A DNA stretch of 40,016 nucleotides from Streptomyces altiplanensis. GTDB taxonomy: Bacteria > Actinomycetota > Actinomycetes > Streptomycetales > Streptomycetaceae. The stretch spans positions 1 to 40,016 of the forward strand of contig RHMC01000057.1 in assembly GCA_003719395.1 (NCBI GenBank), in the 5' to 3' direction. The position numbers and the translations under genes are program-made. The notes beneath the pieces were generated by a model, which ran no database searches, was not told where the DNA came from, and was given only the letters and a program-made list of their open reading frames with translations. This document shows positions 28,646-37,636 of this stretch, one piece after another. Positions within the stretch are counted from its first letter, which is position 1. Every line of letters starts with the position of its first letter.

Positions 28646-31445
28646 ATGGCCTTATGGGCGGATTCAACCGGATCGGGGCGCAGCTCGGCGGAGCCGGCCG
28701 GCGGGCCGCACCGGAGCGGCGGCGGACGACGCCGCGGCCACGGGGATTCCGCACCGCCCGGCCGGGACAGGCCGCCCCGGCCGCCGGGCCCGCGCTTCTG
28801 GTCCCTCTTCGGCGTACGCAGTGTGGCCGGGCAGGTGTTCCTGCTCCTGCTGGTCTTCGTCGTGCTGCTCATCGCCGCGGCAGTGGTGTCCCAGGTGTTC
28901 CAGGCGCGGCGCGACAGCATGGATGAGGCCCGCCTGCGCACGCTCGCCGTCGCCGAGACGTTCGCCCGCTCCCCGGTGATCCTGCCCGCGCTGAACAGCG
29001 GAGATCCCACCGCCGTTCTCCAGCCGTGGGCCGAGGAGACCAGGAAGGGAGCGGGCGTCGACTTCGTCGTCGTGTACTCACCGGACGGAATCCGGTACAC
29101 CCATCCGGACCCCTCCCTCATCGGAGAACACGTGAAGGGCCCCGGAGAACCTCCGGCCGAGCCCGTCACGCGGATCACGGAGACGGCCGCGGGGCCCTCC
29201 GTGATCTCCGTGTCCGCCGTCCGCCGGGAGGACGGCTCGGCCGCCGCGCGGTGACGGTCGGGATCGACGGTCGACCGGGTCCAGGGCACGGGGGGGCCGC
29301 CAGCTGCCGGTCCTCCTCGGTTCCGCCGCCGTGGCGCTGGTACTGGCCTCCGGCGGAGCGGTGCTGGTCAGCCGGCGCCTGCTGCGGCAGACCCGCGGCC
29401 TGGATCCGGCCGAGCTGGCCCGGCTGTACGAGCACCACGACGCGGTGCTGCACGCCGTCCGGGAAGGGGTCCTCATCATCGGCGGCGACGGGCGGCTGCT
29501 GCTGGCCAACGACGAGGCGCGCCGACTGCTCTGCCTGCCCGCGGACGCCGAAGGCCGCGCCGTGACGGATGTGGGTCTGGCCCCAGCCGTCGCCGGACTG
29601 CTGATCTCCGGCCGGGCGCCACGGAGAGGTCTGCAGGGCCGGTGACCGTCTGCTGGCCGTCAGCCTGCGGCAGACCGGCGAACACGGCGGACCTCCCGGA
29701 ACCGTCGCCACCCTGCGGGACACCACCGAGCTGAGAGCTCTCGCCGGAAAGGCCGAAGACGTACGGGAGCGCCTGCTCCTGCTGTACGAGGCCGGCACGC
29801 GCATCGGCACCACCCTCGATGTCACCCGGACCACGGAAGAGCTGACCGAGGTGGCGATCCCGCAGTTCGCCGATTTCGCCACGGTCGACCTGGTCGAACC
29901 CGTGCTGCGCGGAGAGGAACCGGGAACCGGGCCCGGAACGGTCACGAGGATGCGCCGCACGGCCTCGCCGGCCTGAGCGCGGACCACCCCTTCCGCCCGC
30001 TCGGCAGCGTGACCGGCTTCGCCCCCGGCAGCCCGCCGTCCGCGGGCATGCGCAGTGGCCACGCCATCCTGGAAGCCGATGTGGCGGCGTCGGAGACCTT
30101 GCGCCGGCGCGATCCCGAACGGATGGAGCAGATCCTCGCGTACGGAGTCCGCTCACTGCTCTCGGTGCCGCTGCACGCGCGCGGCGTCGTCCTGGGCATG
30201 GCCAATTTCTGGCGCTCGCAGAACCCGGACCCCTTCGACGAGGAGGACGTGTCCTTCGCCGAGGAACTGGTGGCCCGGGCCGCAGTCTGCGTCGACAACG
30301 CCCGCCGCTACACCCGCGAACACGAGACGGCGGTGGCGCTGCAGCGCAGCCTGCTGCCCAGCGGTGTGCCCGAGCAGGACGCCCTCGATGTCGCCTTCCG
30401 CTACCTGCCGGCGCGGGCCGGGGTGGGCGGGGACTGGTTCGATGTCATCCCGCTGCCCGGTGCGCGTGTCGCCCTGGTAGTCGGTGACGTCGTCGGGCAC
30501 GGTCTGCACGCGGCCGCCACGATGGGGCGGCTGCGCACGGCGGTCCAGAACTTCTCCACGCTGGACCTGCCGGCCGACGAGCTCCTCGCACGCGTCGACG
30601 AACTGGTCGCCCGGATGGACCAGGAGGAGGGGGCCGGGCCCGAAGACGTGGAGGTCACCGGTGCCACCTGCCTGTACGCGATCTACGACCCGGTCACCGG
30701 GAACTGCTCCGTCGCCGGAGCGGGCCACCCGGGACCCGCGCTGGTCCTGCCCGACGGCACCGTGGAGTTTCCCGGGATTCCCACCGGCCTCCCCCTCGGG
30801 CTGGGCAGCCTGCCCTTCGAGGCGGTCGAACTGCACGTGCCGGAAGGCAGCCGGCTGGTGCTCTACACGAACGGTCTCGTCGAGGCGGGGGAGCGGGACA
30901 TCGGCACCGGCCTGGAACTGCTGCGCACCAGCCTGAGCCGCCCCGGGCGCAGCCCGGAGGAGATCTGCGCCGACGTGCTCGAAGCGATGCTGCCCGCGCC
31001 TCCGAGCGACGACGTCGCTCTCCTCGTGGCCGGTACGCGCCTGCTCGACCCGGAGCGGATCGCCGACTGGGACGTGGCGCCGGCCCCTTCCGCCGTCGCG
31101 GAGGTCCGCAAGGGAGTCGCCCGCCGGCTCGCCGACTGGGGACTGGAGGAGGAGGCCTTCACCACGGAACTGATCCTCAGCGAGCTGGTCACCAACGCCA
31201 TCCGCTACGGCGCCGCCCCGATCCGGGTCCGTCTGCTGTACGACCGCACCCTGATCTGCGAAGTCTCCGACACCAGCAGCACCGCGCCGCACCTGCGCTA
31301 CGCGGCGACGACCGACGAGGGCGGCCGGGGCCTGTTCCTCGTCGCCCAGTTCGCCGAACGCTGGGGCACCCGCTACACCGACAACGGCAAAGTCATCTGG
31401 TCCGAACAGACGACGGGCGCGGGTGAACCGGCGGTGAGCGGCTGA
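28646..31445 (+). CDS. Membrane sensor-PAS-GAF-SpoIIE phosphatase-HATPase fusion, about five frameshifts
   Basis: Stress or sigma-factor signalling protein of about 930 aa. Order: Pro-rich cytoplasmic start; transmembrane helix (VFLLLLVFVVLLIAAAVV); extracytoplasmic DcuS/CitA-like PAS sensor (VVYSPDGIRYTHPDPSLIGEHV); second helix (SAAVALVLASGGAVLV); cytoplasmic PAS (EGVLIIGGDGRLLLAND); GAF-like domain; SpoIIE/PP2C phosphatase (GVGGDWFDVIPL, GDVVGHGLHAA, SDDVALLVAG); and a C-terminal anti-sigma-type ATPase domain (SELVTNAIRYG, GGRGLFLVAQFA). ATG 28646 has GATGAGG at 5 bases and is in frame with the sensor; another ATG at 28654 is out of frame. Slips lie near 29245, 29268, 29293 (7-G run), 29625 and 29955. 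It could both dephosphorylate an anti-sigma antagonist and phosphorylate it. Confidence 0.9.
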
Positions 31446-31505
31446 GCACGCCGCGGCTGCCCGACCGGTGCCGCCGGGCCGGTGCCACCGCCGGTCTCCG
31501 GAGGT

Positions 31506-31543
31506 CGGCAGGACGCCTGCGTACGCCCGTGAGCGTCCTGCCG
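31506..31543. terminator. Strong hairpin between convergent SpoIIE and WhiB genes
   Basis: CGGCAGGACGC (31506-31516) and GCGTCCTGCCG (31533-31543) form a perfect 11-bp stem with a 16-base loop, between the 3' ends of two convergent genes. A bidirectional terminator is likely. Confidence 0.75.
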
Positions 31544-31617
31544 GAGCAGGTTCCCGCGCCGGTGACTTCGCTCCTGGCTTCAGTGGACGGGGGCGGCTTC
31601 GGCGGACAGGGGCGGCT

Positions 31618-31899
31618 TCAGTGACGAGGGTGCCCGCTTTGGCCGGCCCGCGCTCTGGCCCGGTGCAAGGGGGAGCGTTCCTCCTCGCCCATCCCGCCCC
31701 ACACCCCGCTGCGCTGTCCGGACCGCAGCGCGTAGGCGAGGTAGTGCCGGGTCACCGGGCAGCGCCCGCACACCTCCTTGGCCGCGGCCTGCTCGTCCAA
31801 GGCGGGGCCTTTGACGCCCACGGGGAAGAAGAGTTCGGGGTCGGTGTCCGCGCAGGCAGCCCTGCGTAACCACCTCTGGTCCAGTGGCAGCCCATCCAT
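31618..31899 (-). CDS. WhiB-like protein with only three of four cluster cysteines
   Basis: WhiB-like proteins are small actinobacterial iron-sulfur transcription factors that act with the sigma factor. The 93-residue product has RRAACADTDPELFFPVG, then AAKEVCGRCPVTRHYLAYAL, the GVWGG turn and the EEERSPLHR basic tail, so the family is clear. The usual pattern is C..CxxCxxxxxC. Here the position of the fourth cysteine is tyrosine, encoded by TAC (complement of 31741-31743), one base from TGC. Start ATG 31899 gives MDGLPLDQRWLRR; there is no strong ribosome site. It is convergent to the SpoIIE gene and divergent from the alcohol dehydrogenase. With three ligands a normal [4Fe-4S] cluster would need another ligand, or the residue is a base-call error. 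Confidence 0.9.
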   Translation of the reverse strand: MDGLPLDQRWLRRAACADTDPELFFPVGVKGPALDEQAAAKEVCGRCPVTRHYLAYALRSGQRSGVWGGMGEEERSPLHRARARAGQSGHPRH

Positions 31900-32034
31900 G
31901 AGCCGCCGGGTGCCCGCCCCGCCCCGGGCCAAACCCGGCGCGCCCGGCCTCCGCCGCGTACGGCGGCCGGGCATGACGGCGGCAGGAGGGGGGACCCGGA
32001 GCGTCAGAGAGACTCGGTGACGAGGAGAGAGATC

Positions 32035-33219
32035 ATGCGCGCACTGACCTGGCACGGAAAGCGGGACGTACGGGTGGACACGGTGCCCGACCCGGAGCTG
32101 AAAGAGCCGACCGACGTGATCGTACGGGTCACCTCGTCCGGCATCTGCGGTTCCGACCTCCACCTGTACGAGGTGCTGTCCCCCTATCTGGATCCGGGGG
32201 ACATCCTCGGACACGAGCCCATGGGTGTCGTCGAGGAAGTGGGCGCCGGTGTGACCGCGCTCGCGCCGGGCGACCGGGTCGTGATCCCGTTCAATGTCTC
32301 CTGCCAGCACTGCTTCATGTGCGAACAGGGACTGCACTCGCAGTGCGAGACCACCCAGGTGCGGGAGCGCGGCACCGGCGCGGCGCTTTTCGGATACACC
32401 AAGCTCTACGGCCAGGTCCCGGGCGGGCAGGCCGAGTTCCTGCGGGTGCCGTTCGGTGACAGCCTGCCGGTCAAGGTGCCCGAGGGGCCGCCCGACGAAC
32501 GGTTCGTCTACCTCTCCGACGTACTGCCCACCGCCTGGCAGGCCGTCGAGTACGCGGCGATTCCGCCCGGCGGCACCGTGACCGTCCTCGGCCTGGGACC
32601 GATCGGTGAGATGGCGGCCCGCATCGCCCTCCACCGGGGCGCGAGCCTGGTGATCGGCGTCGACCTGGTGCCGGAGCGGCTGAGCCGCGCGGGCGCCCGG
32701 GGCGTCCGAACGCTCGACCTGCGCAGTTACGGGAAGGGCCTCCCCGACGCCGTCCGCGATCTGACCGGCGGCCGGGGCACCGACTCCGTGATCGACGCCG
32801 TCGGTATGGAGGCCCACGGCGCGCCCGTCGCCAAGGCCGCGCAGTGGGTGGCCGGCCTGCTGCCCGACCCGGTCGCGCAACGGGTGATGGAACACGCCGG
32901 GGTCGACCGGCTGCACGCCCTGTACACCGCGATCGACGTGGTGCGCCGGGGCGGGACGATCTCCCTGTCCGGTGTGTACGGCGGCATGGCGGACCCGATG
33001 CCGATGCTGACGCTCTTCGACAAGCAGATCCAGTTGCGGATGGGCCAGGCCAACGTGCACCGCTGGGTGGACGACATCCTGCCGCTCCTCGGTGACGAGG
33101 ACCCGCTGGGGGTCGAGGGATTCGCCACTCACACCCTGCCGCTGGAGGACGGGCCCCAGGCGTACAAGACGTTCCAGGCGAAGCAGGACGGCATGATCAA
33201 GACCCTGCTCAAGCCGTGA
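32035..33219 (+). CDS. Zinc-dependent alcohol/formaldehyde-dehydrogenase-like oxidoreductase
   Basis: Medium-chain dehydrogenase of 394 aa that oxidises an alcohol or aldehyde adduct with NAD(P). The catalytic zinc site is seen in SSGICGSDLHLYE and GHEPMG. The structural zinc site is partly kept (NVSCQHCFMCEQGLHSQC, four Cys). The Rossmann motif is VTVLGLGPIGEMAARIA. It resembles the glutathione-independent formaldehyde dehydrogenase subgroup by its longer second half. ATG 32035 with AGGAGA 7 bases ahead is preferred over an in-frame GTG at 32017. It is divergent from the whiB-like gene with a gap of 135 bp. Substrate unknown. Confidence 0.93.
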   Translation: MRALTWHGKRDVRVDTVPDPELKEPTDVIVRVTSSGICGSDLHLYEVLSPYLDPGDILGHEPMGVVEEVGAGVTALAPGDRVVIPFNVSCQHCFMCEQGLHSQCETTQVRERGTGAALFGYTKLYGQVPGGQAEFLRVPFGDSLPVKVPEGPPDERFVYLSDVLPTAWQAVEYAAIPPGGTVTVLGLGPIGEMAARIALHRGASLVIGVDLVPERLSRAGARGVRTLDLRSYGKGLPDAVRDLTGGRGTDSVIDAVGMEAHGAPVAKAAQWVAGLLPDPVAQRVMEHAGVDRLHALYTAIDVVRRGGTISLSGVYGGMADPMPMLTLFDKQIQLRMGQANVHRWVDDILPLLGDEDPLGVEGFATHTLPLEDGPQAYKTFQAKQDGMIKTLLKP

Positions 33220-33396
33220 CCGGGGCCGAAGGCGCCGTGGCGGACGGCGGGGCGGCGCCGGGGGAGGCCGCGAACCGTTCGGGTGACGGCGACGGGCGGC
33301 CCGGTCCGGCACGCGGCGAAGCCGAAGGCGAAGGGGAAAGCCCCCTGGGGGCGGGACGTCCCCCAGGGGGTACGGGAGGAGTACGGGCGCCCCCGG

Positions 33397-34348
33397 TCAC
33401 CCGGCCCGGCGCGGGCGGCGACCGCCCGGCGCGTCTCCTCGGCGATCAGGTCCTCGTTGAGCGCCGCGCCGGCGCGCACGCCCGCGCCGGCGGCGCCGAC
33501 GACCTGCTCGGTCAGGTTGGTGACGTTGCCGGCCACCCACACCCCCGGCACCGCCGTCGCCCCGGTCGCGTCGGCGGCGACGTAACTGCCGATGACGTGT
33601 CCGTCCTTCTTCTGCTCGGTCGCCTCCAGGCCCAGCGTGGTGAGGAAACCGGCCCGTGCGGTGAAGCGCGGCGCGACCACGGCGGCCCGGCAGGGGAAGA
33701 CCTTGCCGTCCTCCAGGGTCACCCCCGTGAGCCGGTCGTCCGTCACCTCCAGGCCCGCCACCCGGCCGTCCACCACGGCGATCTCGCGGGCGGCGAGCTG
33801 CTCGTACTCCTCGTCGCCCGGCTCGGGTGCGGTGTGCAGGAAGAACGTCACGTCCTTGCTCCACTGCCGCCACATCAGTGCCTGGTGCACCGAGAGCGGC
33901 CCCGTGGCCAGAACGGCGACCGGCTGGTCACGCACCTCCCAGCCGTGGCAGTACGGGCAGTGCAGCACCTCGCGCCCCCACCGCTCGGCCACACCGGGCA
34001 CGTCGGGGAGCTCGTCGACCAGTCCGGTGGTCACCAGCAGCCGGTGCGCCGTGACCGCCGGCCCGTCCTCGAGTACGACACGGAAGTCCCCGTCGTCCAG
34101 GCGCTCCGCCGCCACGACGTTGCCCGTGACGATCTCCCCGCCGTAACCGGTCACCTCCGCCCGCCCCTCGGCCAGCAGCTGAGCGGGGGCCACGCCGTCG
34201 CGTGTCAGGTAGCCGTGGGCGTGGGCCGCCGGCGCGTTGCGCGGCCGGCCCGAGTCGATCACCAGCACCGAGCACGAGCCCGGGCCAGGGTCAGGGCCCC
34301 GCTGAGCCCTGCGGCGCCGCCACCGACGACCACAACGTCAAAAGTCAT
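33397..34348 (-). CDS. Thioredoxin-reductase-like FAD flavoprotein, one or two frameshifts
   Basis: NAD(P)H-dependent flavin oxidoreductase. The N-terminus MTFDVVVVGGGAAGLSGALTL is the FAD-binding Rossmann motif, in one frame from ATG 34348, with AGGGAGG about 8 bases ahead. A slip near 34280 joins it to VLVIDSGRPRNAPAAHAHGYL. The redox-active disulfide CPYC appears in LHCPYCHGWEV, and the second FAD motif in GVWVAGNVTNL. The body frame has no stop until 33129, inside the dehydrogenase gene, so I place the end at 33397, after AARAG, assuming a slip near 33405. That gives about 317 aa, the normal size. It is convergent with the alcohol dehydrogenase. A perfect inverted repeat at 34410-34424 lies upstream. 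Related proteins detoxify or oxidise dithiols, but the partner is unknown. Confidence 0.87.
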
Positions 34349-34409
34349 GTGAAGTACCTCCCTTTCACCGGAGATACTGCGCCCGGGCCTCGCGTTTTGG
34401 GAAACCTCC

Positions 34410-34424
34410 TTGCCGGTACGGCAA
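34410..34424. promoter_or_regulatory. Perfect inverted repeat TTGCCG-GTA-CGGCAA, candidate operator
   Basis: A 15-base perfect inverted repeat lies 62 bases upstream of the flavoprotein start and next to the terminator of the carboxypeptidase. The spacing and symmetry resemble a dimeric repressor site rather than a terminator. No adjacent regulator gene is visible. Confidence 0.45.
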
Positions 34425-34459
34425 AAGCGCCCCGCCGGAGATGATCCGGCCGGGGCGCT
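34422..34459 (-). terminator. Rho-independent-type terminator of the carboxypeptidase gene
   Basis: On the minus strand a long stem (AGCGCCCC..CCGGA paired with TCCGGCGGGGCGCT, one bulge) is followed by TTTT. It starts 15 bases after the stop codon at 34474. It is one of the few hairpins here with a U-tract. Confidence 0.8.
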
Positions 34460-34473
34460 CTCACCGTGTGCGA

Positions 34474-35387
34474 CTAGTCCTGCTCGGCTCCCGCCGGGAG
34501 CGTGCGCAGCTTCATCGTCGTGCGTGTCTTGAACGCCCAGTCCAGCATCTTCTTGGCGTCCGTGTAGCGGTTGGCGTCGTTGAGGACGACCCCCACGACC
34601 GTGCGGTCGCCCCGCTTGGCGGCGAACACCAGGCAGGGGCCCGCGACGGAACCGGTGCCGGTCTTGATGCCGATGGCACCGCTGTACGAACCGAGCAGCT
34701 GGTTCGTGTTGTACCAGGTGTAGACCCGGCCGTTGGTGGCCTTCTGCTTCGTGCTGGTCGCCTTCACGACCGCCCCGAAGGTCGAGTTCCCGAGGGCGCG
34801 CCGGGCCAGCTTGGCCGAGTCGCGGGGCGTGGTCAGGTTGTTCCCGGCCCGCGAAATGCCGTCGAAGGAGTCGTACGTGGTGTTGCGCATCCCCAGGTCG
34901 GAAGCCTTCTTGTTCATCTTGGAGATGAACGACTTCGTACGGGCGGCCTGGGTGCTGCCCGTGCCGAACGTGTCGGCGAGGGCGTACGCGGCGTCGCAGC
35001 CCGACGCAGCATCAGCCCGTACAGCAGCTGGCGGACCGTCAGCTTGTCACCCGTGCGCAGATCGGCCGTGCTCGCGCCGTTGCGCGCGACGTAGTCGCGG
35101 TAGCTCTGCTTGACGGTGATCTTCTTGTTGAGGTCGACCCCCCGGGTCTCCAGCACCACGACGGCGGTCATGACCTTCGTCGTGCTGGCCATCTGCCGCT
35201 TGGTGTCGGCGGACTTGCTCCACAGCGTCTTGTTCGGCTTGCTGTCGAGCAGGAACGCGCCCTTCGCGCTGACGGAAGGACCGGTGGCCGCCTGTGCGGT
35301 GGTGATGGGTGTGATCACCGCGAATGCCGCCGTCGACGCGACCAGCGCCGTCCCCCACCGGCGGAATGATATGCCCCCAGTTTTCAC
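34474..35387 (-). CDS. D-alanyl-D-alanine carboxypeptidase (S11, DacA-like), one frameshift
   Basis: Penicillin-binding-type peptidase that trims the terminal D-Ala from peptidoglycan stem peptides. It has a signal peptide (residues 1-33, ending AQA). The active serine tetrad is STTK in MASTTKVMTAV; the second motif SGC appears in SGCDAAYALADTFG and the third in GIKTGTG. The start is GTG 35387, preceded by GGAGC, encoding MKTGGISFRRW. A lost C near 35006 (CTGCGTCGG instead of CTGCCGTCGG) breaks the frame exactly before SGCDAA. With the correction, the family motif LPSGCDAA is restored, which strongly suggests sequencing error. About 304 aa, somewhat short for the family and lacking a C-terminal membrane anchor, so probably a secreted enzyme. 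Confidence 0.92.
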
Positions 35388-35539
35388 GTATGGTGCTCCG
35401 TTTCCCTCGTTGTGCGAATACTGCCGAACGGCATGCTCGCATCAAGTCCGCCGCGCGGGAACGGTGGGGTATGTGTGAAGTGCCGGTGATCCGTCGCCTC
35501 GCCAGGCGCCGGCGAACGGGCTCCGCCCGCCGCTCGTTT

Positions 35540-35758
35540 TGATCCGCGACGGCCTCCGGCTCCTTGCAGCAGCCCAGCCGCACCGCGCTCTCCAGGCCCA
35601 TGCCGCCGAGTTCGCCGCCCGGCCAGTCGGACGTGCGCCGCGTCCACGTCGTCCTCGGCGGGCACCGCCACGGTGCGCATACCGGATTCGGCCGCGGCGC
35701 GGAGAATCCGTACGGCGCTCTCCCCGCGACTGGCGACGAGTACGGCGGCAGAGCCCAT
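35540..35758 (-). pseudogene. Remnant of a biotin carboxylase / acyl-CoA carboxylase N-terminus
   Basis: The first 46 or so residues (VLVASRGESAVRILRAAAESGMRTVAVPAEDDVDAAHVRLA) match the start of biotin carboxylase ATP-grasp enzymes, where the usual form is VLIANRGEIAVR. A frame change near 35620 is followed by ELGGMGLESAVRLGCCKEPEAVA, and then the similarity stops; no ATP-grasp domain follows. Even allowing for sequencing slips, the rest of the 500-plus-residue enzyme is missing. It is therefore a truncated relic, not an error-split gene. Start ATG 35758. Confidence 0.65.
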
Positions 35759-36044
35759 GGAGCTTTCCGGAGAACGGGCCGGAGAAATCGGCTGGAGGAG
35801 CCGGCGCCGCCATGCTCATCGGCATGGGCGTCAACGTCCACCTGCTCGGAATCGGAGCCGCGCCGTGCCCTCACGTACCGAGGAGCACCTGACCGGTCTC
35901 CGTGCCCGGCAGTCCAGGGCCCGCCGGGGCCGGCGGCCGGACACCGCCGCGCACCGCTCGGTGCGCTGCCCGTGCCCGGGTACGTCCCCCACCGGGCGGG
36001 GCGGACGCCCGCCAAGCCCGCCCTGATCACCGGGACCGGGACGG
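35759..36044. other. Gap with no recognisable gene
   Basis: About 290 bp between the carboxylase remnant and the HAD gene. No open frame with a recognisable product and no repeat or strong hairpin was seen. Confidence 0.4.
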
Positions 36045-36777
36045 TCACCCACGGCGAACCCGGCGCGTACGCCGCCCGGCCGGCGGGGCGGGCGACGGCG
36101 ACTGTCCGAGCCAGTCGTACGCGGCCCGCGCCGTGAACTCGCTCTGGCCGCCGGGGAAGAGCAGCCCGGCCGTGGCGAACGCCGGGTCGTCCGCCGTCCC
36201 GCGCACATAGGGCACGGCGACGCAGCGCATGCCCGCGGTGTGCGCCGCCGCCGCTCCCGCCGGGGCGTCCTCCAGGACCACGCAGTCGGCGGGGGCGGCG
36301 CCGAGCCTGCGGGCGGCCTCCAGGAAGACGTCGGGCGCGGGCTTGCCGTGCGGGACCTCCTCGGCGGTGACGACCGCGCTGATCGGCGTCCAGGCCGGTG
36401 CCCGCGAGCACCGCCTCGATGGCGGCGCGGGAGGAGCCCGAGGCCACGATCATCGGGGTCCCCTCGGCGTGCAGCCGCTCCACGAACTTCCGCATCTCGG
36501 GGAACACCTCGGTGGCGGCGGCCGCCAGCTCCAGGTAGAGCCGGTTCTTCCCGGCGAGCATCTCGTCGAGCGGCGCGGTGATCGCGTACTGCTCCCGCAG
36601 GGCCGCCAGCGTCTCGCGGGTGCCGATGCCGATGAAGCGGGTGTGCTCCTCCCAGGTGAAGTCCGGGACGCCGTACTGGGCGAGCAGCCGCCGGCCCGCC
36701 CGGTAGTAGTTCGGCTCGCTGTCCACGAGGGTGCCGTCGAGATCGAAGATGACCGAGGCGCGGGGCGGGGTGCTCAT
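36045..36777 (-). CDS. HAD-superfamily hydrolase (beta-phosphoglucomutase-like phosphatase), one frameshift
   Basis: Phosphatase or phosphomutase acting on small phosphorylated metabolites. Motif I is FDLDGTLVDSEP (residues 10-21, nucleophile Asp), with a helical cap; motif II is VASGSS; the motif III lysine is in EEVPHGKPAPD; motif IV is VVLEDAPAG. A slip near 36385, after GTGLDA, divides motifs I-II from III-IV. The stop at 36045 gives about 243 aa; the last 15 basic residues may not belong. It follows the Lrp gene by 24 bp in the same direction, so they may form an operon. Substrate unknown; sugar phosphates are common for the subgroup. Confidence 0.88.
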
Positions 36778-36801
36778 GGCTCCAGCATGCCAAGCCGCCG
36801 G

Positions 36802-37284
36802 TCACCGCTGCTTCGCGGCCGCCCTGCCCACCGACTCGACCAGCGGGAGCAGCCGGTGCGGCACCCGCTCGCGCAGCGCCACCTCGGTCCGCGTCCGCAC
36901 CACGCCGGGAATCTGGATCAGCCGCTGGATGACGTCCTCCAAGTGCCCGTTGTCGCGCGCCGCCACCCGCGTCAGCAGGTCGCCGCCACCGGTGATGGAG
37001 AACGCCTCGATGATCTCGGGCACGGCCGCCAGCGCGTCGCCGACCTCGTCCAGGTGCCCCTGGGTGACCTCGACGTGCACGAAGGCGAGCACCGGGTGGC
37101 CGAGCGCGGCGGGGGACAGGGCCGGGCCCGTGCCGGTGATCACGCCGTCGCGCTCCAGCCGGTCGAGCCGGGCCTGGAGCGTCCCGCGGGCGATGCCGAG
37201 AACCCGGGCGTACTCGCGCACGCTGGTGCGGGGCTGCTCGATGAGCAGCCGCAGGATACGGGTGTCGAGCTCGTCCACCGCCAT
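36802..37284 (-). CDS. Lrp/AsnC-family transcriptional regulator
   Basis: Feast/famine-type regulator of 160 aa. The N-terminal helix-turn-helix (residues 4-55: LDTRILRLLIEQPRTSVREYARVLGIARGTLQARLDRLERDGVI) is followed by the ligand-binding RAM/AsnC domain (about 68-145) containing ITGGGDLLTRV. AAGGAGA lies 11 bases upstream of the ATG. It probably senses an amino acid or related metabolite. It is divergent from the sugar-binding protein gene, and the 352-bp gap holds a repeat-rich stretch that could be its target. Its link to HAD is by adjacency only. Confidence 0.93.
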   Translation of the reverse strand: MAVDELDTRILRLLIEQPRTSVREYARVLGIARGTLQARLDRLERDGVITGTGPALSPAALGHPVLAFVHVEVTQGHLDEVGDALAAVPEIIEAFSITGGGDLLTRVAARDNGHLEDVIQRLIQIPGVVRTRTEVALRERVPHRLLPLVESVGRAAAKQR

Positions 37285-37473
37285 GATCCGTTGGTCTCCT
37301 TCCGGCGCGGACCTCCGTCTCTCGACTGTACCAATGGCCCACTACGGGCGATGTGCGCTGAGCCAGGGCGCCCCCCGGCCCTCCTTGGAGAAGCAGTCCC
37401 CCCGTACCCGGGTGCGGGGGGTGTGCCAACCCCAACTCACTGAAAAAACACGGAACTTGTCGTGTGCGAAGCA

Positions 37474-37502
37474 TTGACGAAACACAAGTGCGGTCCTAGT
37501 TT
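37474..37502 (+). promoter_or_regulatory. Strong HrdB-type promoter of the second binding-protein gene
   Basis: TTGACG (37474-37479) and TAGTTT (37497-37502) are exactly 17 bp apart, one of the best promoter matches in the window. Transcription would start near 37509, inside the inverted repeat that follows. Confidence 0.65.
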
Positions 37503-37503
37503 C

Positions 37504-37541
37504 ATCGCGTCGTACTTCGTACGTCATATACGAGACGCGAT
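37504..37541. promoter_or_regulatory. Nested inverted repeats at the transcription start
   Basis: ATCGCGTC (37504-37511) pairs with GACGCGAT (37534-37541). Inside lies a smaller CGTAC-TTC-GTACG repeat (37511-37523). Its position over the predicted start site suggests a repressor operator, or a 5' leader hairpin. It is unlike the CGAAGCGCTTCG palindromes of the xyloglucan genes, so a different regulator is implied. Confidence 0.45.
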
Positions 37542-37636
37542 ACGTGAGATACGGAAGAGCGCCGATGCCCTTCGTCCCCAGGACGCCCTCCCCTGCCCGC
37601 AACCGACCGAATTCGGAGGAAGAACCGGCCACGCAG

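Noticed and set aside
33129..33396. C-terminal extension of the flavoprotein to 33129
   Set aside because: The extension is low-complexity, overlaps the 3' end of the dehydrogenase, and would exceed the family's normal length; a slip near 33405 gives a natural stop at 33397.
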